Below, one piece after another: positions 51,302 through 59,171 of a stretch of 64,000 nucleotides of DNA. Positions within the stretch are counted from its first letter, which is position 1, and the number at the start of each line of letters is the position of its first letter. Made by a program: the position numbers and the translations under genes. Location of the stretch: contig NZ_JAEHFX010000007.1 in assembly GCF_016623615.1 (NCBI RefSeq), positions 1-64,000 of the forward strand, read 5' to 3'. The notes under the pieces were generated by a model that was given only the letters and a program-made list of their open reading frames with translations, was not told the DNA's origin and ran no database searches. The stretch is from Adhaeribacter terrigena (GTDB lineage: Bacteria > Bacteroidota > Bacteroidia > Cytophagales > Hymenobacteraceae).

Positions 51302-51331
51302 AGGTCGTAAATAAGCGCCCAAAGGGTTGCC
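51302..51331 (-). promoter_or_regulatory. ECF-type promoter of paralogue 2
   Basis: GGCAAC (51326-51331), 18 bp, CGACCT (51302-51307); 72 bp before the start codon. Closely matches the promoter of paralogue 3 beyond the core: GGCAACyCTTTG and CGACCTrTTATTA. Confidence 0.78.
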
Positions 51332-51368
51332 TTGTTAGCAAAATATTTCTCCGGAAATATCAGGCTTT

Positions 51369-51397
51369 ACTTTTTCCGGCTGAAAGCATAGCGTTTC
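51369..51397 (+). repeat. 29-bp bipartite element
   Basis: ACTTTTT-N13-TAGCGTTTC, about 70 bp downstream of the small secreted gene. Confidence 0.75.
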
Positions 51398-51444
51398 TGA
51401 AACTACCTAAGAACATAAGGAAGAGATGCGGAATAATGCACAGG

Positions 51445-51473
51445 AGTTTGGGGAGTTAAAAGGCTAGCGTTCG
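51445..51473 (+). repeat. 29-bp bipartite element (degenerate)
   Basis: AGTTTGG-N13-TAGCGTTCG overlapping the stop codon of the small secreted gene. Confidence 0.4.
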
Positions 51474-51694
51474 GCGCTGCAGATCAGGTTATTTACCGGG
51501 CTTAAACTGCTTTTCGGTTTTTCTTTGCTGGCCGGTTCATCAGCCGAAAAGATTTCTCCGGTTGCTTGTATTTCCTGCGGGTCACAAAATTTACCGGAGG
51601 CAGTGAGCAAAAGAGTGCGGCGGGCGGCGGTTTCATTTGCTGCAATAGAAAAACCCGTTAACAGCCAAAGCAGCAGATAGCAAAATCGTTTCAT
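51464..51694 (-). CDS. Small secreted protein of the ECF regulon
   Basis: 76 residues with a signal peptide (FCYLLLWLLTGFSIAA, cleavage near residue 19), leaving a mature peptide of about 57 residues with two cysteines (KFCDPQEI and NLICSAER) that could form a disulfide. No family recognised. It lies between two of the large surface paralogues and has its own ECF-type promoter at 51761-51789, which supports it being a real gene and part of the same response. Could be a regulator, a ligand or a small surface component. Confidence 0.7.
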   Translation of the reverse strand: MKRFCYLLLWLLTGFSIAANETAARRTLLLTASGKFCDPQEIQATGEIFSADEPASKEKPKSSLSPVNNLICSAER

Positions 51695-51760
51695 CTTGTC
51701 GGGTTTTAAAAGTTTAGGTAATAAACAGCTCGTATTTTCTACCAGGTTGCTTACATAAAC

Positions 51761-51789
51761 AAGACACCTGAAAACTCCAAACCGTTGCC
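51761..51789 (-). promoter_or_regulatory. ECF-type promoter of the small secreted gene
   Basis: GGCAAC (51784-51789), 17 bp, TGTCTT (51761-51766); 67 bp before the start codon. Confidence 0.7.
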
Positions 51790-51827
51790 CGGGCCGGCAG
51801 GCATTTCTCTCTTAAGAAGCATAAAAA

Positions 51828-51857
51828 AACCCTTCCTGAATTTCTTGAGGAAGGGTT
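51828..51857 (-). terminator. Intrinsic terminator of paralogue 3
   Basis: AACCCTTCCT and AGGAAGGGTT around a 10-nt loop, with seven T residues on the minus strand. Confidence 0.85.
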
Positions 51858-51859
51858 AG

Positions 51860-51888
51860 AGTTTTCAGGCCTGAAACCCTAGCGTTTT
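51860..51888 (+). repeat. 29-bp bipartite element
   Basis: AGTTTTC-N13-TAGCGTTTT; the middle contains the perfect palindrome TTTCAGGCCTGAAA. Confidence 0.85.
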
Positions 51889-51890
51889 GC

Positions 51891-53567
51891 TTACTGCACT
51901 TTCGTAAATTTCAGGGTTTGGAGGGTTTTACCTTCCGAAATCAGTTTGGCAACGTACAAGCCGGCGGCGTGCTTGCCGGAGGTTTCCCATTTAATTTCCT
52001 GAGTGCCGGAAGCGGTTTTAGAGATCGTGATCTGATCTACCTGCTGGCCTAATAAATTGAAGATCATGATGCTTTCGGCTTTGGCCTGCTGGTTGAATTT
52101 AAAGCTTATTTTATCAGTGAACGGGTTTGGATAAGCAGTAAAATTGGCGTTAAAGATCAGGGCATCTGTGGTACCGGTTACGCCCCCGGTGTGGCTTACC
52201 CGAACGGCAAACGTTTCGGTGTGTACGCCGCGCAGCGGGTTAGCATTATCGCGGAGCTGCACCTGGAAATAGTACGGCTGGTCACGCACATCTGCGGCGG
52301 TTGGCGTCCAGGAAATGGTGCCGGTTGACGCATTGCCGGTTGTGTTTGTAAGGGTGGCGCCGGTTAAAATAGCCGAAACGTTGGAGGTTATGCTTACGGC
52401 ATCCGCAGCATTTCCATCGGAAGCGGCAATCTGCAGGTTAAGCGGGGTTCCGGGACGCAACTGAATTTCGGTGCCACTGGCAATGGGTTGGTTATTAGCC
52501 ATACGGGCAGTTACCTGCGGATTCTGATTGGCTCCGCCATCCATTACCTGGATCAGGGTTTCGCGGCGGACGGAGCCTACTTTCACAATTACATTATTGA
52601 TCTTCCGGAATTCTTCAACCTTGACAGAAACCAGGTACCGGTTTTCCCAATAAGCGGCGCTGTCGTAGTAAACGGAAGTATTGAACTTAAGCGCTCCGTC
52701 GGCAGCTTCTAAATAAAAGTAAGGCGCCGCAAATACAACCTGTTGCCCGGGAGTCCAGGTCACATGATAAGAATCCATGGGGTAAGTTGCTGAATAATTA
52801 GTAATGCCACCGGCAAAAATAGCGACCTGCGGATTAGAACCAGGATTACCAGGCGGTAAATTGTTGAAAGGAGGCAGTGGATTATAGTTTATCATAAAAC
52901 CACCAAGGCCACTATGACCAATGGTATCATAAGTGATCATGGTATTATGGCCTTCCAGCGGGGTTACCAGGGTATAAACCAGAGAGTCGCCGTCAAGGTC
53001 CCGGGCAGACATGCTCAGTTGGTGATCCTGGTATTTGTTTACGAAGAGTACCGGCGCATTGATAGAATCGAATTCCGGGGAGCTGTTTACCAAACCGGCT
53101 TGCAGTTTCAGTTCCGCTTCAGTATAAAGCACGGTTACCGTTGGATTGAGGGCATTCCTGGCTGGCGTGCGGCTTGCGTTGGTTACGCTTAGCCGCCAAT
53201 CGGAACAGCTGAATTCGGCGCTGGAAAAAGTTACTTTGCCGCTGTAGGTTACCACTTCATATACCGAAAAAGCAGCAAAAGAAGCGCAGTTTACAGTGGT
53301 TGCGGGTCCGTAAGGATTAACAAGTTTGCGGGAATCCTGATACAAAACCACAGTTCTGCCGCTGTTGCAGCCAGGTGCTTTCAATTCCAGATCCATGGTT
53401 GCCGGAATTGGGGCGCCCGTACAATCGCGGTAATGTTTGTAGGTAACCTGATAAGAATCGGTTCCGGTTTGCAGGTAAGCTATTTCACCGCCCAGATCGT
53501 GGCTGGCCACGGAAACCAGGCTGGTACCCAAAAAGAAAAAAGCAAGCAATGGTATTAATTTCTTCAT
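51891..53567 (-). CDS. Secreted surface paralogue 3, T9SS type A C-terminal domain
   Basis: 558 residues. Signal peptide (LLAFFFLGTSLVSVAS), head ASHDLGGEIAYLQTGTDSYQVTYKHYRDC (a diverged ATHxxG motif), DLDGDSLVYTL near 195, NPLPPFNNL-NPQVAIFAGG, block RYLVSVKVEEFRKINNVIVK, Ig-like domain and type A sorting domain (AYPNPFTDKISFKFN, GLYVAKLISEG, QTLKFTKVQ). Same architecture as paralogues 1, 2 and 6. ECF-type promoter at 53655-53683. Confidence 0.87.
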   Translation of the reverse strand: MKKLIPLLAFFFLGTSLVSVASHDLGGEIAYLQTGTDSYQVTYKHYRDCTGAPIPATMDLELKAPGCNSGRTVVLYQDSRKLVNPYGPATTVNCASFAAFSVYEVVTYSGKVTFSSAEFSCSDWRLSVTNASRTPARNALNPTVTVLYTEAELKLQAGLVNSSPEFDSINAPVLFVNKYQDHQLSMSARDLDGDSLVYTLVTPLEGHNTMITYDTIGHSGLGGFMINYNPLPPFNNLPPGNPGSNPQVAIFAGGITNYSATYPMDSYHVTWTPGQQVVFAAPYFYLEAADGALKFNTSVYYDSAAYWENRYLVSVKVEEFRKINNVIVKVGSVRRETLIQVMDGGANQNPQVTARMANNQPIASGTEIQLRPGTPLNLQIAASDGNAADAVSITSNVSAILTGATLTNTTGNASTGTISWTPTAADVRDQPYYFQVQLRDNANPLRGVHTETFAVRVSHTGGVTGTTDALIFNANFTAYPNPFTDKISFKFNQQAKAESIMIFNLLGQQVDQITISKTASGTQEIKWETSGKHAAGLYVAKLISEGKTLQTLKFTKVQ

Positions 53568-53654
53568 AAGTAGTAGTTAAAGAGGCAGAATGTGGTTGAA
53601 GAAAACGGCTTTGCAACAGAAGCGCTTCAGGAAGATAACAGGCCGTTTAATAAT

Positions 53655-53683
53655 AGGTCGTATGTTAAGAGCAAAGAGTTGCC
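53655..53683 (-). promoter_or_regulatory. ECF-type promoter of paralogue 3
   Basis: GGCAAC (53678-53683), 17 bp, CGACCT (53655-53660); 88 bp before the start codon. Confidence 0.78.
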
Positions 53684-53723
53684 TTGCTCTTAACAGTTAT
53701 TTCATTTTTTCTCTAACCGTTGC

Positions 53724-53772
53724 AAAAAGTATGAAGCCCGCTCTTTTTACAGCAGCGGGCTTCATACTTTTT
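53724..53772. terminator. Intrinsic terminator of paralogue 4
   Basis: A 19-bp perfect stem (53724-53742 with 53754-53772) with A and T runs on both sides. Confidence 0.88.
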
Positions 53773-53794
53773 TACCTTAAAACGATACCGTTTT
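53766..53794 (+). repeat. 29-bp bipartite element
   Basis: ACTTTTT-N13-TACCGTTTT between the paralogue 4 stop and terminator. Confidence 0.85.
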
Positions 53795-53796
53795 GC

Positions 53797-55308
53797 TTAT
53801 TGCACTTTCGTGAATTTCAGGGTTTGCGTGGTCTTGCCGGCTACTTCCAACCGGGCTAAATAAACGCCGGAAGAAAATTTATGCGCATTTTCCCAGGTAA
53901 TCTGCTGCGTTTCTGAAGATGTACTTTTCAGTGGAATGCGATCTATTTCCTGGCCTAAAATATTGCAGATCACGAGGGTTTGTACTTTATCTTTCGAGCT
54001 GAACCGGAAATGAACCGCAGTAGAGAACGGGTTAGGAAATGCAGTGAATTCGGGATCGAAGGTAGCTGCGTTTTGTATTCCTGAAGGACCTGCCACTACT
54101 TTAATACCGTAGATCTGCGTAACCGTGCCGCGAACCGGACAGGCATTATCTTTTACCATTACCGGGAAATATACGATCTTATTGCTGGCAACCGGCGGCG
54201 CCTGCCACCTGATGGTGCCGGTAGGTCTTTTGCCACCGCTGGAAGTAAAGCTAAAGCCGGAAAGGGCCGGACCGGGCATCAGGGCCGTGAGGCTATCGGC
54301 GGCGTTTGCATCGTCGGGGGCAAATTTAAAGATCAGGGAACTGCCGGCCGGCACCTGAATGATGCTGTTTGGCGCAACCGCCTTGCCATTGGCTGTAACC
54401 TTACTGATCTCCGGGTTTACATTTGGCGCATTGTTAACCATGTATACCGGCAAATTGCGTTGCGCAGTACTTACTTTGGTCATTACGCCGTTAATCTTCT
54501 CATAAGCCGTTGCCTGAATTACCACTGCATAAGCATTATGCTCGGGATTAGCAGAGGGCACAAATACGTTCGGAATAAAAGAAAGCAGGCCTGTATTGGG
54601 GTTCAGTTTTAAGCCCGTAGCGGTCGGAACTGGATTGTTGTAGGATAAACCCGGCGCGTAAACCAGCGGCGTATTATAATTCTCGAGGGCGGGCACCAGG
54701 GAGTATGCCAGCGAATCGGGCCCATAATTTTTTCTTTCTTCAGTAAAGTTGCTGATCGTGGCCGGTGCATTTACCGTTACAAACATATCTGAAGGCGCTA
54801 CAAAACCAGGCGAACTGTTGTTTCCGGAATAGGCTGCGGTATTAATGTAAGCTTCTACATATAAACAGGATTTTATGGCGTCGGGAAGATTGGCAAATCC
54901 GGAACGGTCGCAGTTTCTTACGCTGAGTAACCAGTCTTTACATTGCAGCTGCGCAGGCGTAAAAGAAAACGTAGCACTATACACCGACATGCGCAGATTA
55001 ATTAAAGCATTGCTGGTGCAGTGGTTCCCGGCAGATTCACAGTAAGGGTTCAGGCTCTGGCTGACAATGGTCTGATGTTCGGAAGTAAACGTTGTGCCAG
55101 TATTGCAGCCCGGCGATTTTAAATTGAACTGAATGCTGGCCGGCGGAATGGTGGAACGGCAATCATAAAAAACTTTATAGGTAGCCAGGAAAATATTGGG
55201 CGCTAAACCTGTATATTCTATCTCCCCTCCTATTAAATGGGTGGCCTGGCTGTTTTTTGTGCCGAAAAGTGCCAGAAAAAGCGAAAAAACAGCGGTTAAT
55301 TTTTTCAT
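53797..55308 (-). CDS. Secreted surface paralogue 4 (short subfamily), T9SS type A C-terminal domain
   Basis: 503 residues. Signal peptide (FSLFLALFGTKNSQA), head ATHLIGGEIEYTGLAPNIF, cysteine-bearing CKDWLLSVRNCDRSGFANL. The acidic DxDGDSLVY of the other paralogues is replaced by YGPDSLAYSLVP near 205, and the segment between head and C-terminal half is shorter. Ig-like domain with KRPTGTIRW and KDNACPVRG, then type A sorting domain (AFPNPFSTAVHFRFS, GVYLARLEVAG, QTLKFTKVQ). Forms a subfamily with paralogue 5. ECF-type promoter at 55406-55434. Confidence 0.86.
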   Translation of the reverse strand: MKKLTAVFSLFLALFGTKNSQATHLIGGEIEYTGLAPNIFLATYKVFYDCRSTIPPASIQFNLKSPGCNTGTTFTSEHQTIVSQSLNPYCESAGNHCTSNALINLRMSVYSATFSFTPAQLQCKDWLLSVRNCDRSGFANLPDAIKSCLYVEAYINTAAYSGNNSSPGFVAPSDMFVTVNAPATISNFTEERKNYGPDSLAYSLVPALENYNTPLVYAPGLSYNNPVPTATGLKLNPNTGLLSFIPNVFVPSANPEHNAYAVVIQATAYEKINGVMTKVSTAQRNLPVYMVNNAPNVNPEISKVTANGKAVAPNSIIQVPAGSSLIFKFAPDDANAADSLTALMPGPALSGFSFTSSGGKRPTGTIRWQAPPVASNKIVYFPVMVKDNACPVRGTVTQIYGIKVVAGPSGIQNAATFDPEFTAFPNPFSTAVHFRFSSKDKVQTLVICNILGQEIDRIPLKSTSSETQQITWENAHKFSSGVYLARLEVAGKTTQTLKFTKVQ

Positions 55309-55405
55309 AACTCAGAAAGGATAAAACCCGGGTGTATTGCTCTCAGAAAGTTCTAATATTTCAGGCAAAATTCCAAAAATATCTGGGCATAAACTAGATA
55401 CGAAC

Positions 55406-55434
55406 CAGACACTGAAAACAGCCGGACCGTTGCC
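55406..55434 (-). promoter_or_regulatory. ECF-type promoter of paralogue 4
   Basis: GGCAAC (55429-55434), 17 bp, TGTCTG (55406-55411); 98 bp before the start codon. Confidence 0.7.
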
Positions 55435-55517
55435 TGCTGTTTCAGGTACTTTCCAATAAAATCCGGGGCAATTTGGCTGGTTTTATCTTTTGCGCCTGCC
55501 AGAATAATACCGGTAAG

Positions 55518-55546
55518 CGTTTTCAGGGCTAAAATCCTAGCGTTTT
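55518..55546 (+). repeat. 29-bp bipartite element
   Basis: CGTTTTC-N13-TAGCGTTTT, 14 bp past the paralogue 5 stop codon. Confidence 0.75.
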
Positions 55547-55559
55547 AATTACCACTTCC

Positions 55560-57071
55560 CTACAGCTTCGTGAATTTCAACGTCCGGATGGTTTTATCGG
55601 CGGAAATAAGTTTGGCAACGTAGGTTCCGGCGGCGTATTTACCGGCATTCTGCCAATGGATATTTTGTTCGCCGGAAAGGACTTTTGGAATTAAAATTTC
55701 GTCTATTTGCTGACCCAGCAGGTTGCAGATCATAATCCTTTCCGCTTGGGCTGTCAGATTGCAGGTAAAACTTACGGCCTCGGTAAACGGGTTAGGATAC
55801 GCCTGAAAACCTGCATCAAAACGGGCATCATTTTGCAACCCGAGCGGGCTAGCCAGTAATTTCACGCCATAAACCCGGGTGGTTACGCCTCTTGCCGGGC
55901 AGGCATTATCCATAACCATAACCGGGAAATAGAATATCTGATCGGTAGCAATTGGGGCGGTATTAAACGTTAAGGTACCAGTAGGCCGGTTTCCGGTAAC
56001 TATTGCAGTGTTGGTATTAGCAGGGAAACCGGGAAATTGCGGATCAGGCAAAACAAGGGTTACAACATCGCCCGCGTTTGCATCGGCGGTACTGAACTGG
56101 AAATTTAATACATTTCCCGACCGGATTGAAACAAGTTCGTTGGGCTGCACAGGTTGTCCGTTGGCGCTAACGTTAAGCAATTCCGGATTGAGGTTAGCCG
56201 GGTTGTTCACAATAAAAATGGGCAGATTCCGCTGCGATGCACTTACTTTCCGGGAAATGCCGTTTATTTTCCGGTAGGCTGCGGCTTCCACCACCACAGT
56301 ATAAGCATTGGGGATTGTAGCGTTGCTATGATACACATTCGGCGTAAAAGTCATGATACCGGTATTCGGATGCAGCGTTACACCAGAACTTGTTGGCAAA
56401 GGCTGGCTAAAGGAAGTATTGGCAGTATAATTCAGAAAAACATTCTGGTCATTCTTTGCCGGCTTTAAGCTGTATACTATAGAATCTGGCTGGGAATTAC
56501 TCAGTATGGCCTGATTATTATAGGTAGCCGGCGCATTGAGGTTAAAAATTAAGGAAGCCGGGGGTACAAACGCGGGCGAATTTGCCTGTAAACTGCCCGT
56601 GAACGCCGTTAACGTTGCTTCCACATAAAGGCAGGCATTCTGGGAAGGCTCAATATTGGCCACCACGCTTTTCGAACATTCTCTTACGCTTAAAAACCAT
56701 TCTGCACACTGAAACTGGGGAAGCGAAAGGGCGAAAGTAGCCGTGTAGGTAGCTACCATGGCAAGCTGAGGCGGGTTTGCACCACAATTATTGCTGGTTC
56801 CGCCATTTATAAACAGTGATGTATTGGTTTGTAAATTTCCTGTAAGGGGAAAACCCACATTACAACCCGGCGACCGCAAGTTAAAAGTAACATTTGAAGC
56901 AGGGGGAATGACACTATTTGCTAAAGCGTAACTTTTATAAACGGCTAAAAAAACCCCGGGCGAAACGGCTTCATACGAAATTTCTGCGCCGATAATGTGG
57001 GTTGCCTGGCTGTTGCGCGAGATGAAATTTAAAGTGCATACAAGCAATAAGATAGCAGTAAAATTTTTCAT
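55560..57071 (-). CDS. Secreted surface paralogue 5 (short subfamily), T9SS type A C-terminal domain
   Basis: 503 residues from the ATG at 57069-57071, which gives a clean signal peptide (FTAILLLVCTLNFISRNSQA). A longer frame to 57173 is rejected because it would cover the ECF-type promoter at 57134-57162. Head ATHIIGAEISYEAVSPGVF, CAEWFLSVRECSKSVVANI, PDSIVYSLKP in place of the acidic motif, Ig-like domain (NRPTGTLTF, MDNACPARG) and type A sorting domain (AYPNPFTEAVSFTCN, GTYVAKLISAD, RTLKFTKL). Confidence 0.86.
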   Translation of the reverse strand: MKNFTAILLLVCTLNFISRNSQATHIIGAEISYEAVSPGVFLAVYKSYALANSVIPPASNVTFNLRSPGCNVGFPLTGNLQTNTSLFINGGTSNNCGANPPQLAMVATYTATFALSLPQFQCAEWFLSVRECSKSVVANIEPSQNACLYVEATLTAFTGSLQANSPAFVPPASLIFNLNAPATYNNQAILSNSQPDSIVYSLKPAKNDQNVFLNYTANTSFSQPLPTSSGVTLHPNTGIMTFTPNVYHSNATIPNAYTVVVEAAAYRKINGISRKVSASQRNLPIFIVNNPANLNPELLNVSANGQPVQPNELVSIRSGNVLNFQFSTADANAGDVVTLVLPDPQFPGFPANTNTAIVTGNRPTGTLTFNTAPIATDQIFYFPVMVMDNACPARGVTTRVYGVKLLASPLGLQNDARFDAGFQAYPNPFTEAVSFTCNLTAQAERIMICNLLGQQIDEILIPKVLSGEQNIHWQNAGKYAAGTYVAKLISADKTIRTLKFTKL

Positions 57072-57133
57072 AGGCGCAGGCAAATTACGTTCAGTGCTAC
57101 AATTGATAACTCCGGGCTCCGGCAGACAAATAT

Positions 57134-57162
57134 AATTCGGAATTAACTGATAAACAGTTGCC
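57134..57162 (-). promoter_or_regulatory. ECF-type promoter of paralogue 5
   Basis: GGCAAC (57157-57162), 17 bp, CGAATT followed by ATAT (57134-57139); 63 bp before the start codon. The weakest -10 of the set. Confidence 0.6.
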
Positions 57163-57267
57163 TTAGACTGCAAATTTATTTTTTACAATAAAAATCCTCC
57201 GTTATTGTTATCAATGAAGTTCTTTTTTATGGAAATCGGTACAAACAGCCAGACAGACCGTTCCTAC

Positions 57268-57296
57268 AGTTTTTGCACCAGAAACCCTAGCGTTTT
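57268..57296 (+). repeat. 29-bp bipartite element
   Basis: AGTTTTT-N13-TAGCGTTTT directly after the paralogue 6 stop codon. Confidence 0.85.
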
Positions 57297-57298
57297 TT

Positions 57299-58960
57299 TT
57301 ATTGCAGCTTGGTGAATTTCAGGGTTTGGATGGTTTTATCCTCTGAAATCAGTTTGGCTACATAGGTTCCGGCGGCATGTTTGTCTGCACTTTGCCAAGT
57401 GATCGAATGTCCAGCAGAAGTATTTTTGGGAATTGCAATTTCCTCTATTTGCTGGCCAAGGAGGTTGTAGATGGTGATAGTTTCGGCTTTGGTTGGCTCG
57501 TTTAAACGGAAGGTAATTTCATTGCTAAACGGGTTGGGAAAAGCAGTAAGGCTACTTTTGGTATTAAGATTTTCAGAAACGGATAAAGGATTCTTTATGA
57601 CCTTTACGCCAATTAAAAAATCATTTCTCCCTCTAAACGGACAGAAATTATCGGCCACCCGGATATTAAAGTACCTTACCTGATCACAATTCGGGCTTAA
57701 GGTTGCGAGCCAGTTAATGTTGCCAACCGGTTTAGCGGCACTGCTCAGGTTAAAGGTAGCTCCGGGCAGAACGGTAGTTACGTCACTTTCAATACTCAGG
57801 ATGTCATTCGGATCCTGATCGAAAGTAGTAAACTGCAGATTAAGCACAGAACCCTCCTGAACGGTATAAATACTATCTGCAGGAAAAGGATGACCGGGGA
57901 TAACGGGTGGCGTAATGTGGGGTAAATTATTTCCGCCGCAATCTTCAATCTTGAATACAAATTCGCGGCGGATAAAGCCAATTTTCTTTATTACCCCGTT
58001 AACCTTGCGCCATTCGTTTATCTGCACCGTTACGTAATATTTATTGGTAGTAGAAGCGGCTGTATTGGGGTTATAAGTGGCTGGAATGAAATTTAAGATG
58101 CCTAGTTTGGAATTTAATTTAAACCATGGGGTAATCGTCCCGGTTGGCTGGCTTCCCCAGTTAACTAAATAGGATTGAAGCGGAAAGGTTGGAGAGTAAT
58201 GCGTTCCCAAGTTAGGTGCATAAGCAATTTGCGGATTAGAGGGATTGCTGAATGGTGGATTAGGAGAAGGATTAAACACAATGCTCCCCGCCACTACGCC
58301 GTGCGGCTTATAAGTTACCGGCGTATTCGGGCCGGCCAAGGGCGCAACCAGTTCATAGGAAAGCGAATCGCAATCGGGATCAGTAGCGTTAAAAATGTAT
58401 TGCGCTTGCCTCATATAGCAAAAGAACGCAATCGGGTCGTCCATTGAATTTATCTGCGGAGAGCTATTCAGAATACCGGATTCCAGCTTCAGAAAAGTTT
58501 CATTATACATTCCTGCCGGAATAACTACGTTTTCGGTTTGCTGCCTGAAACTATTTCCGTAATTAAAACTAATTACCCAATCGCTGCAGGTTTGCTCTGC
58601 GGTACTGAAAGTAACAATTCCCTGGTATTGAACAAGCTGGAAAGCCAGCATTCCCGGGTTACAGTTAAAAGGAGCGGTAGCACAAAAAGGGTTTCTTAAA
58701 ATGCGGGTATTGGTAAGGTTTAGCGCTATGAAACGACCAGCATTACAGCCCGGGGCTTTAATCTCTATATTTTCTACAGGTCCGGCTGCAGGACCATTAC
58801 AATCACGGTAAGCATGTAACGTAACCTGGTACGTAGCCGGGGCAATGTTAAGATACGTTATAGTGGAGCTCACCAAGTAACTGGCCTGCACGAAATTAAT
58901 AAAAGCAGGAAACACCAATAGGCAAATTGTAAAAACGAGCAGGCTTGGTTTTATCTTCAT
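57299..58960 (-). CDS. Secreted surface paralogue 6, T9SS type A C-terminal domain
   Basis: 553 residues from the ATG at 58958-58960 (a further ATG at 58978 adds six residues). Signal peptide (LLVFTICLLVFPAFINFVQA), head ASYLVSSTITYLNIAPATYQ without the ATHxxG motif, DPDCDSLSYEL near 200, NPSPNPPFSN-NPQIAYAPNLGTHYSPTFPLQSY, block KYYVTVQINEWRKVNGVIKK with DCGGNNLP (closest to the 42502-44736 protein), Ig-like domain and type A sorting domain (AFPNPFSNEITFRLN, GTYVAKLISED, QTLKFTKLQ). ECF-type promoter at 59010-59038. Confidence 0.86.
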   Translation of the reverse strand: MKIKPSLLVFTICLLVFPAFINFVQASYLVSSTITYLNIAPATYQVTLHAYRDCNGPAAGPVENIEIKAPGCNAGRFIALNLTNTRILRNPFCATAPFNCNPGMLAFQLVQYQGIVTFSTAEQTCSDWVISFNYGNSFRQQTENVVIPAGMYNETFLKLESGILNSSPQINSMDDPIAFFCYMRQAQYIFNATDPDCDSLSYELVAPLAGPNTPVTYKPHGVVAGSIVFNPSPNPPFSNPSNPQIAYAPNLGTHYSPTFPLQSYLVNWGSQPTGTITPWFKLNSKLGILNFIPATYNPNTAASTTNKYYVTVQINEWRKVNGVIKKIGFIRREFVFKIEDCGGNNLPHITPPVIPGHPFPADSIYTVQEGSVLNLQFTTFDQDPNDILSIESDVTTVLPGATFNLSSAAKPVGNINWLATLSPNCDQVRYFNIRVADNFCPFRGRNDFLIGVKVIKNPLSVSENLNTKSSLTAFPNPFSNEITFRLNEPTKAETITIYNLLGQQIEEIAIPKNTSAGHSITWQSADKHAAGTYVAKLISEDKTIQTLKFTKLQ

Positions 58961-59009
58961 AATCAACAGGTATAACAATTCCCGGAATTAAATGTAGGTT
59001 ACTTTAGAT

Positions 59010-59038
59010 AAGTCGGGACAAATAGGCAAACCGTTGCC
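59010..59038 (-). promoter_or_regulatory. ECF-type promoter of paralogue 6
   Basis: GGCAAC (59033-59038), 17 bp, CGACTT (59010-59015); 50 bp before the chosen start codon. Confidence 0.75.
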
Positions 59039-59110
59039 TGTTGTTGTAAAATATTCACCTATACAAAAAGCCTCACCGATTTTCTTCAGGGAGACTAAGG
59101 CAAGGCAAAC

Positions 59111-59139
59111 AAAAAGAGACGCTCAAATTGGGCGTCTCT
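59111..59139 (-). terminator. Intrinsic terminator of paralogue 7
   Basis: AGAGACGC and GCGTCTCT around a 9-nt loop; the minus-strand side runs into TTTTTGTTT. Confidence 0.8.
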
Positions 59140-59141
59140 AC

Positions 59142-59170
59142 AGTTTTCCGGGCTAAAACCCTACCGTTTT
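59142..59170 (+). repeat. 29-bp bipartite element
   Basis: AGTTTTC-N13-TACCGTTTT between the paralogue 7 stop and its terminator. Confidence 0.8.
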
Positions 59171-59171
59171 T

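Noticed and set aside
57072-57173. N-terminal extension of paralogue 5
   Set aside because: It would place the ECF-type promoter inside the gene and bury the signal peptide.
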